The notes beneath the pieces are model-generated. The model saw nothing but the letters and a program-made list of their open reading frames with translations. It ran no database searches and had not been told where the DNA came from. 64,000 nt of DNA from JAAELZ01 sp965223465. GTDB lineage: Bacteria > Pseudomonadota > Gammaproteobacteria > Arenicellales > Poriferihabitantaceae. The position numbers were made by a program, and so were the translations under genes. The stretch is taken from NCBI GenBank assembly GCA_965223465.1, contig OZ245025.1:1984001-2048000 (forward strand), written 5' to 3'. This document shows, in pieces, positions 36,306-45,881 of this stretch. How positions within the stretch are numbered: the first letter of the stretch is position 1; every line of letters starts with the position of its first letter.

Positions 36306-37910
36306 TCAAGAGCTACACGATAACATGGAACAGCCCGCACGATGGCGCGCCCAATCGGGACGTTTCTCAGCGTATTTTTGCATGCCTTTTTGTTCTGTAT
36401 AGGGTGTAAGCAAAAGCGTTTGAAGTTCATATACCATACTGTAGTCTTCCTGCTCAGCTTTATCGATAGCGAGTTGGGCAAGATAGTTTCTCAGTACGTA
36501 TTTTGGATTGGTCTGATTCATTGCTGCTTGGCGCGCCTCATGCGAAAGCGCAGATTGCTGCCAATACTGAATCAAGTCTCGCAACCAGTCTGCCGTGCGC
36601 TTTAGGTGAGAAGCTGAGATAGGAGCATAATAGGCCGCTTGCAGTGGTTTACAAAGATCAGTGTCACTTAGACTCGTATCAAGCCCGATGTTAGCGAGTT
36701 CACGAAAAAAGATCGTCATATCAGTTTCTTCGCCTTGTAATAAAATCAGGCAGGTTTCGCGCATAGATTTTTCGCGCTCACCTTCAGGTTCATCAATCCC
36801 AAGTTTGGCCAGCATCATTCTTGACCAGACCCGCTCAAAGTATTCGGCGTAATAAGCGAGCGCTGTTTGAAGCGGCTCAACTTCTTCAGTTAAAGCTACC
36901 AGCGCTTGCGCCAACTGCAGCAAGTTCCAGTGTGCGACTGAGGGTTGGTGGCCATAGCGGTAGCGCTTGTGCGCCTTGTCGGTGGTATTGGGCGTCCAGT
37001 CCGGGTCGTAATTATCCAGCCAGCCATAAGGGCCATAATCTATGGTGAGCCCTAGAACGGACATATTATCAGTATTCATCACCCCGTGAACGAACCCAAC
37101 CCGCATCCAATGCGCGACCATTTCCGCGGTAGTAACACAAATTTCCCTGAACCACTTTACGATGTCTGCCTTATCTATAGCGCTATGCTCTGGGGAAAGA
37201 TGTGGAAAATCTGTTCTGATAGTGTAATCAATCAGCTTACGCAAAAGCCCTAAATTATTGCGTGCCGCAAGAATTTCGAAATGTCCAAAGCGCGTAAAGC
37301 TGGGGGCAACTCTGCACACCACCGCGCCGGGTTCTTGCTTTACATTACCGTCGTAAAACATATCCCGAGGTATGTTTTCGCCGGTTGTCACCAGGCTCAG
37401 CGCGCGTGTGGTAGGGACGCCTAAATGATACATGGCCTCAGAACATAAAAACTCTCGAATAGAAGAACGTAATACCGCAAAACCATCCGCCTGACGCGAA
37501 TAAGGCGTTGGACCGGCTCCTTTGAGTTGCAGTGCCCAGCGCTGGCCCTGTTGATTGATGATCTCTCCCAAATTAATCGCACGACCATCACCCAGCTGAC
37601 CAGCCCAATGTCCGAATTGATGACCTCCATAGCAACTGGCGTAGGGTTGCATGCCTTGCGCCAATCGGTTCCCTGCCATTATCTGGGTGAACGCCTGGCT
37701 AGTCGCATACCCAGAATCAAGCCCCAACTGCTGCATCATGTGCTCAGAAAAGGCGACTAACTGAGGCTGTGAGACCGATTTGGGCTGCACCTTGGAGTAC
37801 AAAGCACCATCCACCTGACGACAGTAGTTTTCTAAAATCGGATCAGCAGGCAGCTCAGCAATAAACCGGTTGTCAAATTGCAGCGAATCAAATGTATTCG
37901 GCGTAGCCAT
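36306..37910 (-). CDS. selO: Protein adenylyltransferase SelO (YdiU family)
   Basis: 534 residues. Characteristic segments are FAELPADP-like FIAELPADPILENYC, CYGGHQFGHWAGQLGDGRAI, LQLKGAGPTPYSRQADG (ATP site) and VHGVMNTDNMSVLGLTIDYGPYGWLDNYDP (metal-binding). SelO is a pseudokinase fold that attaches AMP to Ser, Thr and Tyr of proteins and responds to oxidative stress. The chain ends CSMLSCSS: the C-terminal Cys is where eukaryotic relatives have selenocysteine. Confidence 0.95.
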   Translation of the reverse strand: MATPNTFDSLQFDNRFIAELPADPILENYCRQVDGALYSKVQPKSVSQPQLVAFSEHMMQQLGLDSGYATSQAFTQIMAGNRLAQGMQPYASCYGGHQFGHWAGQLGDGRAINLGEIINQQGQRWALQLKGAGPTPYSRQADGFAVLRSSIREFLCSEAMYHLGVPTTRALSLVTTGENIPRDMFYDGNVKQEPGAVVCRVAPSFTRFGHFEILAARNNLGLLRKLIDYTIRTDFPHLSPEHSAIDKADIVKWFREICVTTAEMVAHWMRVGFVHGVMNTDNMSVLGLTIDYGPYGWLDNYDPDWTPNTTDKAHKRYRYGHQPSVAHWNLLQLAQALVALTEEVEPLQTALAYYAEYFERVWSRMMLAKLGIDEPEGEREKSMRETCLILLQGEETDMTIFFRELANIGLDTSLSDTDLCKPLQAAYYAPISASHLKRTADWLRDLIQYWQQSALSHEARQAAMNQTNPKYVLRNYLAQLAIDKAEQEDYSMVYELQTLLLTPYTEQKGMQKYAEKRPDWARHRAGCSMLSCSS

Positions 37911-37951
37911 AAAAAAGACGCCATGATATGAATTGCGTTTTATGGAATAGG

Positions 37952-39082
37952 TTAGCGGGCGTTGATCAACACCGCCTGCTCATCTTCCATGATTTTTATG
38001 GCTTCTTCAAGGTCAATTTTTGTGGGGTTTTGGCTGCTCTGCCCACTTAACAGTTGGTACAATTCTGCCTGTTCGTATATTTTGCTATCTCCTTCACTGG
38101 TTAGGTGATAGGCCGCCCAAGAAATAAATTTGGTAAGCGGAAACAACTGGTTTAGTTTTGGTGAAATATCAATATGCAATCCTGCAATAAACAGTAGATT
38201 TTTATTGTGATAAGCCTCCTCACGTAAAATGGTTCGATAGGTTCGATCAAATTCGACCTGAGTATTCACTTTAGCGGCGGTTAGCGCAACGTGTTCATTG
38301 GTCACAATCCAGGGCATCGCCTGGATTAAATTGTTTTCTAAGTGCTGGTGACCCTCTACATCTTCAACTATACGTCGACGAAAATAAATCAGGTGGGAGC
38401 CTTTTACCAATAGGTCTCGGTTTCGACTTGCTCCACGCATCCTCGCCAACCAACTCAATAAAAGCGGCAGATGCAATAAATTTAGAAGAAGTTGCGTATG
38501 AACGAATCGGATTTGTTTGAGGCTCTACGATCTTATCCATCTTTAGCACCAGACCTTCCTCTTTATCTAGGCGCAATAGCGCTTTATCAATTATGACAAA
38601 ATTTGTTTGTCCTCAAAAAGTAGGTTTATATTAGCCTGTGCTAATTTGTACTCGTCCTGGTACCAATCCAGTGTTTCCACGATCTTTCCATAGGATGTTG
38701 AGTAATGCTCCCCTTCGGATTGTAGTCGACGATACTTACCAAATTGTCCGGTATTTGGATCATACCCCACATGACTGGCCTGAATCAGCAGCAGATCTTT
38801 TCCATGATGCGCATGTGGACCATGTCGATCAGTCTCCACCACCCCTCCAACACGCCCATGATTGAAAGGAAATTGTCCAAAGTGCTTGGCCAATAAAATA
38901 ATCGGAAAGCCCTGACTTTCATCCGAACAAAATGCCCGTGATGGCATTATGCTTCCTGCAGTAAAACCCAAAGACTGACAGAAATTATATAGACGCGGCA
39001 CAAATGAACTGTAGCGCATCAACATGCCTTGCAGATGAAAGCTCTCTAGGGTTGATTGATTGATGGCGTCACTGCTATACAT
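37952..39082 (-). pseudogene. Broken gene for an LCIB-like (beta-carbonic-anhydrase-fold) protein, two frameshifts
   Basis: Three minus-strand pieces read as one protein of about 376 residues: 39082-38591, then a middle part to about 38385, then to 37952. The first and last pieces are in the same frame. The breaks fit a T lost from a TTTT run near 38597 and an A gained in an AAAA run near 38403. The N-terminal part follows the LCIB/LCIC limiting-CO2 proteins: GFT near residue 40, CSDE, a GGV segment, HGPHAHHG and SHVGYDPNTGQFGKYRR. The second conserved Cys of the LCIB zinc site (ACCGS position) is replaced by STSYGK, so zinc binding or activity is doubtful. The C-terminal 220 residues match nothing I know. 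It may be a real pseudogene or sequencing error in homopolymers. Confidence 0.6.
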
Positions 39083-39161
39083 ATTAAATTAGTTAAGCGA
39101 ATATACAGTCTACTATAACCCAATTATTAAACCGGGTTAAGCATGGTTGTACGGAACCAAA

Positions 39162-39235
39162 TGGAGCGGGTGAAGGGAATCGAACCCTCATTAGAAGCTT
39201 GGGAAGCTCCTGTTCTACCATTGAACTACACCCGC
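39162..39235 (-). tRNA. tRNA-Gly (anticodon CCC)
   Basis: 74 nt including an encoded CCA. The acceptor stem GCGGGTG pairs with CACCCGC; the T loop holds GGTTCGATTCC; the anticodon loop is TTCCCAA, giving CCC. The sequence is close to enterobacterial glyU. Confidence 0.95.
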
Positions 39236-39304
39236 AAGCAGCCTAAGTCTAGTGTGCTATGTGAAGTTCGGCAATAGCAGTATCAGGTGTTTGTTGTCAA
39301 ACCT

Positions 39305-40246
39305 CTATATCTTTCGCTCGGGCACCTTTTCCAGGTACCCCTGGTGCTCTTCCCCTACGTAGATTGCAAACTGCCCGGCTCTTTTTTCTTCAACATAGCG
39401 TTGCAGAACCCTACCGAGATAGGGAAAGCTCAATTCATCCAAGGGTAGCACGTCGAGTGGGAAAAATTCTGCTGCATCACTTAAATTATCTATCGACTCT
39501 GCTTGGCAGCGATAATATATTGATAGGCGCTGGTGGTGGCGGCCCTCCACGATTGAAAATAATGCTTTGTCCCGCACGTCGATGCCGATTTCTGTCATTG
39601 CTTCCACCACATTTGAGCCATCCCCGTTGCGACTGGGCAACACCCGGGGCACATCATACTGACCTTCTGGATTCTTAATAAATAGCAGATGGTCATCATG
39701 ATCAACCAATACGCCGGCGCTGGAATGTACTGATTCCTGCCTTTCAATGACGCTTAGGGTGGCTTCTGGCAAGTCAATCGCGCAATACTGCCCCTGATAA
39801 TAACCCAAGGGATGGCGCGTGGATTTTTCCGCTCCAATAATTCGGCCTATCAGGATGATATGATCTCCAGCGACGATTTTCTCGTGCATATTACAATCCA
39901 GCCAGGCGGCGCTACCTTTGATGATTGGGCTACCGGTTTGCTTGGCCTTCCAATCAATATCAGCAAATCGGTCTTCGTCTTTACGCGCAAAATTATTTGA
40001 TATAGCTTCTTGTTCGGTCGAAAGAATATTAATAGCGAATGCGTTCGCGCGCCTGAATACTGACGCCAAACCAGCCGACTGGGCAATACAAACCAACACC
40101 AGTGGAGGGTCAAGCGAAACCGAGGTGAAAGAATTTGCGGTAAACCCTACCGGTACATCGTGCTGATCCAAGGTGGTCACCACGGTTACCCCGGTCAGGA
40201 ATTTTCCCAGAATCTGGCGGAGATCTTGTGGTTTGGCTTTATTCAT
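39305..40246 (-). CDS. Flavin reductase domain fused to a Nudix-like domain
   Basis: 313 residues. Residues about 1-160 are a flavin reductase-like FMN-binding split barrel (LRQILGKFLTGVTVVTT, GFTANSFTSVSLDPPLVLVC, the family's typical N-terminal signature). Residues about 170-295 read as a Nudix fold: SSAGVLVDHDDHLLFIKNPEGQYDVPR followed by a degenerate Nudix box (VVEAMTEIGIDV) that lacks the full REx2EExG acidic set. The reductase half supplies reduced flavin to a monooxygenase or acts on its own; the second half may only sense a nucleotide. No monooxygenase is adjacent. Confidence 0.8.
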   Translation of the reverse strand: MNKAKPQDLRQILGKFLTGVTVVTTLDQHDVPVGFTANSFTSVSLDPPLVLVCIAQSAGLASVFRRANAFAINILSTEQEAISNNFARKDEDRFADIDWKAKQTGSPIIKGSAAWLDCNMHEKIVAGDHIILIGRIIGAEKSTRHPLGYYQGQYCAIDLPEATLSVIERQESVHSSAGVLVDHDDHLLFIKNPEGQYDVPRVLPSRNGDGSNVVEAMTEIGIDVRDKALFSIVEGRHHQRLSIYYRCQAESIDNLSDAAEFFPLDVLPLDELSFPYLGRVLQRYVEEKRAGQFAIYVGEEHQGYLEKVPERKI

Positions 40247-40285
40247 CTAAATAGATTATTTTGATCTTGCATAAATTAACATAAT

Positions 40286-40309
40286 AAAGCCGGTCAGATG
40301 ACCGGCTTT
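40286..40309 (-). terminator. Hairpin terminator after ahcY
   Basis: A perfect 10-bp stem (AAAGCCGGTC / GACCGGCTTT) with a 4-nt loop lies just past the ahcY stop. On the minus strand it runs into TTTATTATG, so a moderately T-rich tail follows. It also sits just upstream of the flavin reductase-Nudix gene. Confidence 0.8.
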
Positions 40310-40337
40310 GTCGTACCACCGAAAACAGCTTGAATGA

Positions 40338-41732
40338 CTAGTAGCGATAATGCTCCGGCTTATAAGGACCACCTACGTCAACACCAATGTAATCTGCCTG
40401 AGCCCGTGAGAGCGTGGTCAGGTTTGCACCTATACGCCCGAGGTGCAAGCGCGCCACTTCTTCGTCCAAATGCTTGGGTAGTATATATACTTGATTCTGA
40501 TAATCACCAGGCTTGCTCCATAACTCTATTTGTGCCAAAACCTGATTAGTAAAGCTATTTGACATCACAAAACTCGGATGACCCGTAGCGCAACCCAAAT
40601 TAACCAAACGTCCTTCGGCCAGCAAGATGATCTTATTCCCGTTTGGCAAGGTGATGTGGTCTACTTGTGGTTTGATATTTTCCCATTCAAGGTCCTTCAT
40701 GCCTGCAACATCAATCTCATTGTCAAAATGACCAATATTACAAACGATGGCTTCATGACGCATTTGGTGCATGTGCTCTTTGGTAATCACGTTAAAGTTA
40801 CCGGTAGCCGTCACAAAAATATCCGCTTGCGAGCAAGCATCGTCCATATCAACCACCCTAAAACCTTCCATAGAGGCTTGGAGCGCACATATTGGATCAA
40901 TTTCGGTGACCCAAACGGTCGCACCCAATCCGCGTAAAGATTGGGCGCAACCCTTACCCACATCTCCGTAACCCAGTACCAGACAGACCTTACCCGCAAT
41001 CATGACGTCGGTCGCCCGCTTGATACCATCCACCAGGGATTCGCGGCAACCATATAAGTTATCGAATTTTGATTTGGTGACCGAATCGTTCACATTAATC
41101 GCTGGGAAAGGCAGCTCACCCGATTTTTGCATTTGGTATAAACGATGCACGCCGGTCGTGGTCTCTTCGGTTACACCCTGAATACCTGCCAATCGAGTAC
41201 TATACCAATTGGGATCGGTTTTAAGCCGTGCTTTGATTGAATTGAACAATGCAATCTCTTCTTCACTACCAGGCTTATCCAGCACCGAAATATCCTGCTC
41301 GGCTTTACTGCCCAGTACCAATAACATGGTCGCATCCCCACCATCGTCCAGAATCATGTTAGGCCCACCTTCATCCCATTCCATGATACGATGGGTGTAA
41401 GCCCAGTACTCGTCCAGAGTTTCACCTTTAACCGCGAATACTGGAATACCCTGATCCGCGATTGCGGCAGCGGCCTGATCCTGGGTGGAATAGATATTAC
41501 AAGATGCCCAGCGCACCTGCGCGCCCAAGACAACCAGGGTTTCGATCAGTGCGGCCGTTTGAATGGTCATATGCAAAGAGCCTGCTATGCGCGCGCCTTC
41601 TAGCGGCTTTGCATCGCTGTATTTCTCTTGTAGCGAGGCCAGCCCGGGCATCTCGGTCATCGCAATGGCAATTTCCTTATGGCCCCAATCTGCAAGCGAG
41701 ATATCTTTAATGATGTAGTCTTGATTTGTCAT
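40338..41732 (-). CDS. ahcY: Adenosylhomocysteinase
   Basis: 464 residues from MTNQDYIIKDISLADWG; an in-frame ATG 13 codons earlier lacks the family N-terminus. Motifs include the substrate-binding VRWASCNIYSTQDQAAAAI, the catalytic NDSVTKSKFDN and the NAD-binding LVLGYGDVGKGCAQSLRG, ending in DVGGPYKPEHYRY, the usual C-terminus. It hydrolyses S-adenosylhomocysteine to adenosine and homocysteine in the methyl cycle. It lies 44 bp downstream of metK and is surely in one operon with it. Confidence 0.98.
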   Translation of the reverse strand: MTNQDYIIKDISLADWGHKEIAIAMTEMPGLASLQEKYSDAKPLEGARIAGSLHMTIQTAALIETLVVLGAQVRWASCNIYSTQDQAAAAIADQGIPVFAVKGETLDEYWAYTHRIMEWDEGGPNMILDDGGDATMLLVLGSKAEQDISVLDKPGSEEEIALFNSIKARLKTDPNWYSTRLAGIQGVTEETTTGVHRLYQMQKSGELPFPAINVNDSVTKSKFDNLYGCRESLVDGIKRATDVMIAGKVCLVLGYGDVGKGCAQSLRGLGATVWVTEIDPICALQASMEGFRVVDMDDACSQADIFVTATGNFNVITKEHMHQMRHEAIVCNIGHFDNEIDVAGMKDLEWENIKPQVDHITLPNGNKIILLAEGRLVNLGCATGHPSFVMSNSFTNQVLAQIELWSKPGDYQNQVYILPKHLDEEVARLHLGRIGANLTTLSRAQADYIGVDVGGPYKPEHYRY

Positions 41733-41776
41733 GTCTGGTTCTGTAATAGGTAATCGTGTCGTTTCGAGCATGGCAT

Positions 41777-42946
41777 CTAACAGCTTTTCGCTGCCTCCCT
41801 GAGTATTTCGGCCTTGTCGGTTCGCTCCCAGGTGAACTCTGGTTCCGTTCTACCGAAATGCCCATAGGCAGCGGTATTGCGGTAAATAGGCCGCAGTAAA
41901 TCAAGCATTTGCACAATGCCCTTAGGGCGCAAATCAAAATGTTCGGCAATTAAAGCCTCGATTTTCTTATCAGAAATGGTTGCCGTTCCATACGTTTCAA
42001 CCATGATAGAAACGGGATGCGCCACACCAATCGCATACGCTACTTGTACCTGGCAACGGTCCGCCAGACCTGCTGCAACAATATTTTTAGCCACATATCG
42101 GGTCGCATACGCGGCTGAGCGATCAACCTTGGATGGATCTTTACCCGAAAAAGCACCCCCACCATGTGGTGCCGAACCGCCGTAAGTATCAACAATTATT
42201 TTGCGACCGGTCAAGCCACAATCTCCTACTGGCCCGCCAATTACAAAACGACCGGTTGGGTTCACTAAGTACTCCGTATCACCGTTGAGCATGTTAGCGG
42301 GTAAAACGGGTTTAATCACTTCTTCAATCACCGCTTCTTTCAGCGTATCATGGGATACATCTTCACTATGCTGAGTCGACAGCACCACGGTTTCGATACC
42401 CACGGGTTTGTCATTTTCATAACGCACTGATACCTGAGATTTTGCGTCCGGACGCAACCAGGTCAGCCCACCTGTCTTGCGCACTTCAGATTGTTTTTTT
42501 ACCAGCCGGTGCGCATAGTCAATCGCAAACGGCATTAGGGTATCGGTTTCATTACACGCATAACCAAACATGATGCCCTGATCCCCCGCACCCTGATCAA
42601 GATCCAGGCCTTCGCCTTCATTGACGCCTTGCGCGATGTCGGGTGATTGTTTATCTAGTGCTATCAGTACTGAGCAACTGTTGTAGTCATAACCCATCTC
42701 TGAGCTGCAATACCCAATCTCTTTAATCGTTTGACGCACGACTTCCTGATAGTCGATATTTGCTTGAGAGGTGATCTCACCTGCAATCACTGCCATTCCG
42801 GTGTTGACCATGGTCTCACATGCCACTCGCGATTTTGGGTCCTGCTCTATAAGCGCATCTAATATGGCATCAGAGATTTGGTCTGATACTTTGTCTGGGT
42901 GTCCTTCAGACACAGACTCCGAAGTGTATAAATAATTTTTCGCCAT
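41777..42946 (-). CDS. metK: S-adenosylmethionine synthase
   Basis: 389 residues, normal length. Signature segments are SESVSEGHPDKVSDQISDAILD at the start, GAGDQGIMFGYA and GGGAFSGKDPSKVDRSAAYA (P-loop-like). It makes SAM from methionine and ATP. It forms an operon with ahcY, so the making of SAM and the removal of SAH are expressed together. Confidence 0.98.
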   Translation of the reverse strand: MAKNYLYTSESVSEGHPDKVSDQISDAILDALIEQDPKSRVACETMVNTGMAVIAGEITSQANIDYQEVVRQTIKEIGYCSSEMGYDYNSCSVLIALDKQSPDIAQGVNEGEGLDLDQGAGDQGIMFGYACNETDTLMPFAIDYAHRLVKKQSEVRKTGGLTWLRPDAKSQVSVRYENDKPVGIETVVLSTQHSEDVSHDTLKEAVIEEVIKPVLPANMLNGDTEYLVNPTGRFVIGGPVGDCGLTGRKIIVDTYGGSAPHGGGAFSGKDPSKVDRSAAYATRYVAKNIVAAGLADRCQVQVAYAIGVAHPVSIMVETYGTATISDKKIEALIAEHFDLRPKGIVQMLDLLRPIYRNTAAYGHFGRTEPEFTWERTDKAEILREAAKSC

Positions 42947-42998
42947 GGATTATTCCTGAATTAAGAAAGAGTTGAGCTGTGATAATAGATATAATCAC

Positions 42999-43014
42999 AT
43001 AAAGAAGTCTTTAT
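42999..43014 (-). promoter_or_regulatory. Perfect palindrome upstream of metK
   Basis: ATAAAGA-CT-TCTTTAT on the minus strand, 53 bp before the metK start. Two 7-bp arms match perfectly. Its position suits an operator over the metK-ahcY promoter, perhaps for a SAH- or methionine-responsive repressor. The core AGACTTCT differs by one base from the MetJ box AGACGTCT, but only one copy exists. Confidence 0.45.
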
Positions 43015-43102
43015 ATCATTTTGGATGTTACCACAAAAAGAGAATTATTTCATTGCACGCAATAAATTTTGTTGCCCATGTTTGGCCAAAACAATTAATT
43101 TA

Positions 43103-44005
43103 TCACTTCAAACCCCGTCTTGCTTGCGCAATAAGCTGGCAAATTTGCGCTGTACCCTGAAGAAACCTGCGCGTTGGTCGATTAATAATGTTCGCATCGA
43201 CATGTTTGACCTGATCTGCCGATACTGCTTCGATAGAAGGCCATTTTGACCATAAATCCACCCAGCCAGCAGATTGCCTTTGGTTATGACCTGCTAATAA
43301 TATAAGTTGCGGGTTCTTGGCAACCACCCCTTCAACGCTTACACGTGGTGCGATGGTGGGTTCATCGGCAAATATATTTACCCCGCTACATAGGTCGAAA
43401 GCTTGATTAACCGAATGATCACGATTAAGTGTAATGAGTGGCTCATTCCAAACCTGAAAAAATACCTTGACCGGTAGTTTTCCCAGATACTCTTTTTGCA
43501 ATGCGACATGGGTATTGCGCATCTGCTCGAGCTCTGGGGCAGCGTACTGCACTCGCCCTGTAAGCTGCGCTAAACGTTCAACATTACCGATAATCTGCTC
43601 AAAAGTGATGGGCTCTGAATAAAAGACTGGCAGGCCAAAATCTATCAAACGCTCAATAGACTCCTTCCTATTACCGCTCGACCACGCGACTACCAAATCT
43701 GGCTTGAGGCCAATGATGGTCTCAATATTAATTTGTTTGTAGTTTCCAACTCGCGGAATAGCCAAGGCCTGCTCCGGAAAATCACTGTGATCAACGGTGC
43801 CTACAATCAGCTCGCCTGCACCGGCTGTAAAAAGGTTTTCCGTGTTATGCGGGGCTAAGCTTACAATTCTAGAGGCCGGTGCACTTAATACGATTTCACG
43901 CCCTAAATCGTCGGTGACGCGTATCTCTCCAAAACAAGCGAAGGAGATTAGAAAGGTCAGATTCGCGATGATACGAATCCGACCTGATTTGCGATACGCA
44001 AACAT
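43103..44005 (-). CDS. btuF: Cobalamin-binding periplasmic protein BtuF
   Basis: 300 residues with an N-terminal signal (about 1-27, ending ISFACFG). The type III periplasmic-binding pattern is plain: RIVSLAPHNTENLFTAGAGELIVGTV near the start and IETIIGLKPDLVVAWSSGN. The function as BtuF is supported by the neighbour btuB 12 bp upstream and by divergent btuCD. It captures B12 in the periplasm and passes it to BtuCD. Confidence 0.9.
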   Translation of the reverse strand: MFAYRKSGRIRIIANLTFLISFACFGEIRVTDDLGREIVLSAPASRIVSLAPHNTENLFTAGAGELIVGTVDHSDFPEQALAIPRVGNYKQINIETIIGLKPDLVVAWSSGNRKESIERLIDFGLPVFYSEPITFEQIIGNVERLAQLTGRVQYAAPELEQMRNTHVALQKEYLGKLPVKVFFQVWNEPLITLNRDHSVNQAFDLCSGVNIFADEPTIAPRVSVEGVVAKNPQLILLAGHNQRQSAGWVDLWSKWPSIEAVSADQVKHVDANIINRPTRRFLQGTAQICQLIAQARRGLK

Positions 44006-44017
44006 GCGCAGTGATCT

Positions 44018-45865
44018 CTACTTTGGGGTGTAGCGCAGGGTCATAAGTAGATTTAACCCATCTTGATTGAAGTACTTGGCGGTTTCGTATTGTTTATCAA
44101 ATACATTGTTCACCGCCAAATTCATCATCCAGCTCGGGCTCATTGCATAACCCAAATTCAGATCTACCGTGCTAAACCCGCCCAAACGTTTAGTGTTGGC
44201 CAAGTCATCATAGCTATGCCCTTGCGCGTGCCAGTCAACTACCGTCAGGAATTTTCCGAATGCCCGACGAAAACCTAGATCAAAACTATGTTCGGGGCGC
44301 CTTGCCAGTAAATTATTTTCGTTTGGTCCTGCGCTTTTGTTTTTAGGTGAAAGTAAGGTATAGCTAGCATCAACTTCCCATCCAGCCAATTGCGTTCCGA
44401 CAACCAATTCCAGACCTGGAATGCGGGCCTTACCAATGTTGACGGGTTGATTACTGGCCGCATCAAAAGCGATCAACTCATCAATGTTTGAAGCAAATAG
44501 GTTGGCTGAAAAACGCACGTTCTGTTTGTTCCCAGATAAACCAATGTTAACACTGTCCGAGTTTTCAGGATTCAGATTAGCATTCCCAAACTCGGGAAAG
44601 TATAACTCGTTGAAGGTCGGCGCTTTAAAAGCGGTCGCGTACGAAGCGGTCCAACGTAGGTCATGCGCAAAATCTCGCCCAACACTGATACCGCCCGTGG
44701 TTTCTGTACCAAATTGCGCGTTGTCGTCTCCTCGTAGGGAAACCTGCAAATCTGTACCACCTACACTACCCAAATACTGACCAAAAACCCCTGTGTTATC
44801 ACGCTCACTCACTATGTAGTCCGTGGTACCCGATACTTCATCCTGAAAATAATCCAATCCAATCGTGAACAGGTCATCAGCACTCACTTGAATATCATTT
44901 TGCAATGTAAGTTGATCTCTATCAGTATCAAAACGGCTAAAAAATGTACCACCTTTTAAATTGTCCGAATGATCCTTGCTTCTGGCTGCCAATAAACTGA
45001 CATTCCATTTATCGCTGGCAGCGAATTCCAGTTTGCTTCCCAAAACCTGATTAAGCGATTCGCGTTGATTACTAAGACTACCGTCATAATCCAGTTCTGA
45101 ATCTATATGTAACATATTAACCGAAGCGTTCACACGCGACCCCAGCTTGGTCCCACCGGCGAGTGAAATTGAATGGTTCATATAGCCATCCGCATCCGGC
45201 TCGTTGGTAAAACAACCACCCCCATCTGGAAATGGCTTACCCCGGCAAGCATTGAATCCATCGGTCTCAAAACTGGCCACATGGGCGCTATACCAAGTCG
45301 AAACTTTGCGTCCGGATAATCCTGCATTTAAGCCCACACTGGAATGACTGCCGCCAGAAATTGAGAAATTTGAGCGCATATCACCATTGGGTTTGCGCGT
45401 AAAAATCTGAATCACACCGCCAAGTGCGTCAGAACCATATAGGCTTGATTGGGGGCCGCGTACTACCTCGATACGTTCTATTTGGTCAACTGGAATATCC
45501 TGGATAGCTGCAGTACCTGAGGTAGCAGAACCGACCCGAACCCCGTCGATTAGGACTAACACATGGTCAGATTCAGACCCGCGTAAAAATATAGATGCCT
45601 GGGCACCTTTGCCACCGTTAGACACAACATTTAAACCTGGTGTTAAACGCAATAAATCGCCTACCGTGGTATTGGGGCGCGCATCGATTTGTTTACGATC
45701 AATAACCGTAACCGGTGCCAGAGTTTCGTCAACAGTCTGCGCAGTTCGCGAACCTGTGATAACAATGGTCAAACGGTCATCGTCCTGGTCGGCTATTGCG
45801 GTTGGTATGGATAGGAATACAGCTAGAAAGCTACCAGCCAAGCTGGCGTAAATTTTGTGAGTCAT
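44018..45865 (-). CDS. btuB: TonB-dependent vitamin B12 receptor BtuB
   Basis: 615 residues from MTHKIYASLAGS, preceded by GAGGAG 5 nt upstream; a longer frame extends 50 codons but runs into the riboswitch. Signal peptide to about residue 24 (AIADQ), TonB-box region LTIVITGSR, plug domain (about 40-150) with LIDGVRVGSATSGTAAIQDIPVDQIERIEVVRGPQSSLYGSDALGG-type signature, and a 22-strand barrel ending LLMTLRYTPK without the usual Phe end. It is controlled by the cobalamin riboswitch just upstream. Confidence 0.94.
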   Translation of the reverse strand: MTHKIYASLAGSFLAVFLSIPTAIADQDDDRLTIVITGSRTAQTVDETLAPVTVIDRKQIDARPNTTVGDLLRLTPGLNVVSNGGKGAQASIFLRGSESDHVLVLIDGVRVGSATSGTAAIQDIPVDQIERIEVVRGPQSSLYGSDALGGVIQIFTRKPNGDMRSNFSISGGSHSSVGLNAGLSGRKVSTWYSAHVASFETDGFNACRGKPFPDGGGCFTNEPDADGYMNHSISLAGGTKLGSRVNASVNMLHIDSELDYDGSLSNQRESLNQVLGSKLEFAASDKWNVSLLAARSKDHSDNLKGGTFFSRFDTDRDQLTLQNDIQVSADDLFTIGLDYFQDEVSGTTDYIVSERDNTGVFGQYLGSVGGTDLQVSLRGDDNAQFGTETTGGISVGRDFAHDLRWTASYATAFKAPTFNELYFPEFGNANLNPENSDSVNIGLSGNKQNVRFSANLFASNIDELIAFDAASNQPVNIGKARIPGLELVVGTQLAGWEVDASYTLLSPKNKSAGPNENNLLARRPEHSFDLGFRRAFGKFLTVVDWHAQGHSYDDLANTKRLGGFSTVDLNLGYAMSPSWMMNLAVNNVFDKQYETAKYFNQDGLNLLMTLRYTPK

Positions 45866-45881
45866 GAAAGTCTCCTCATGT

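Noticed and set aside
42999..43014. MetJ operator
   Set aside because: A single imperfect box (AGACTTCT) is not enough; MetJ sites come in tandem 8-bp repeats.
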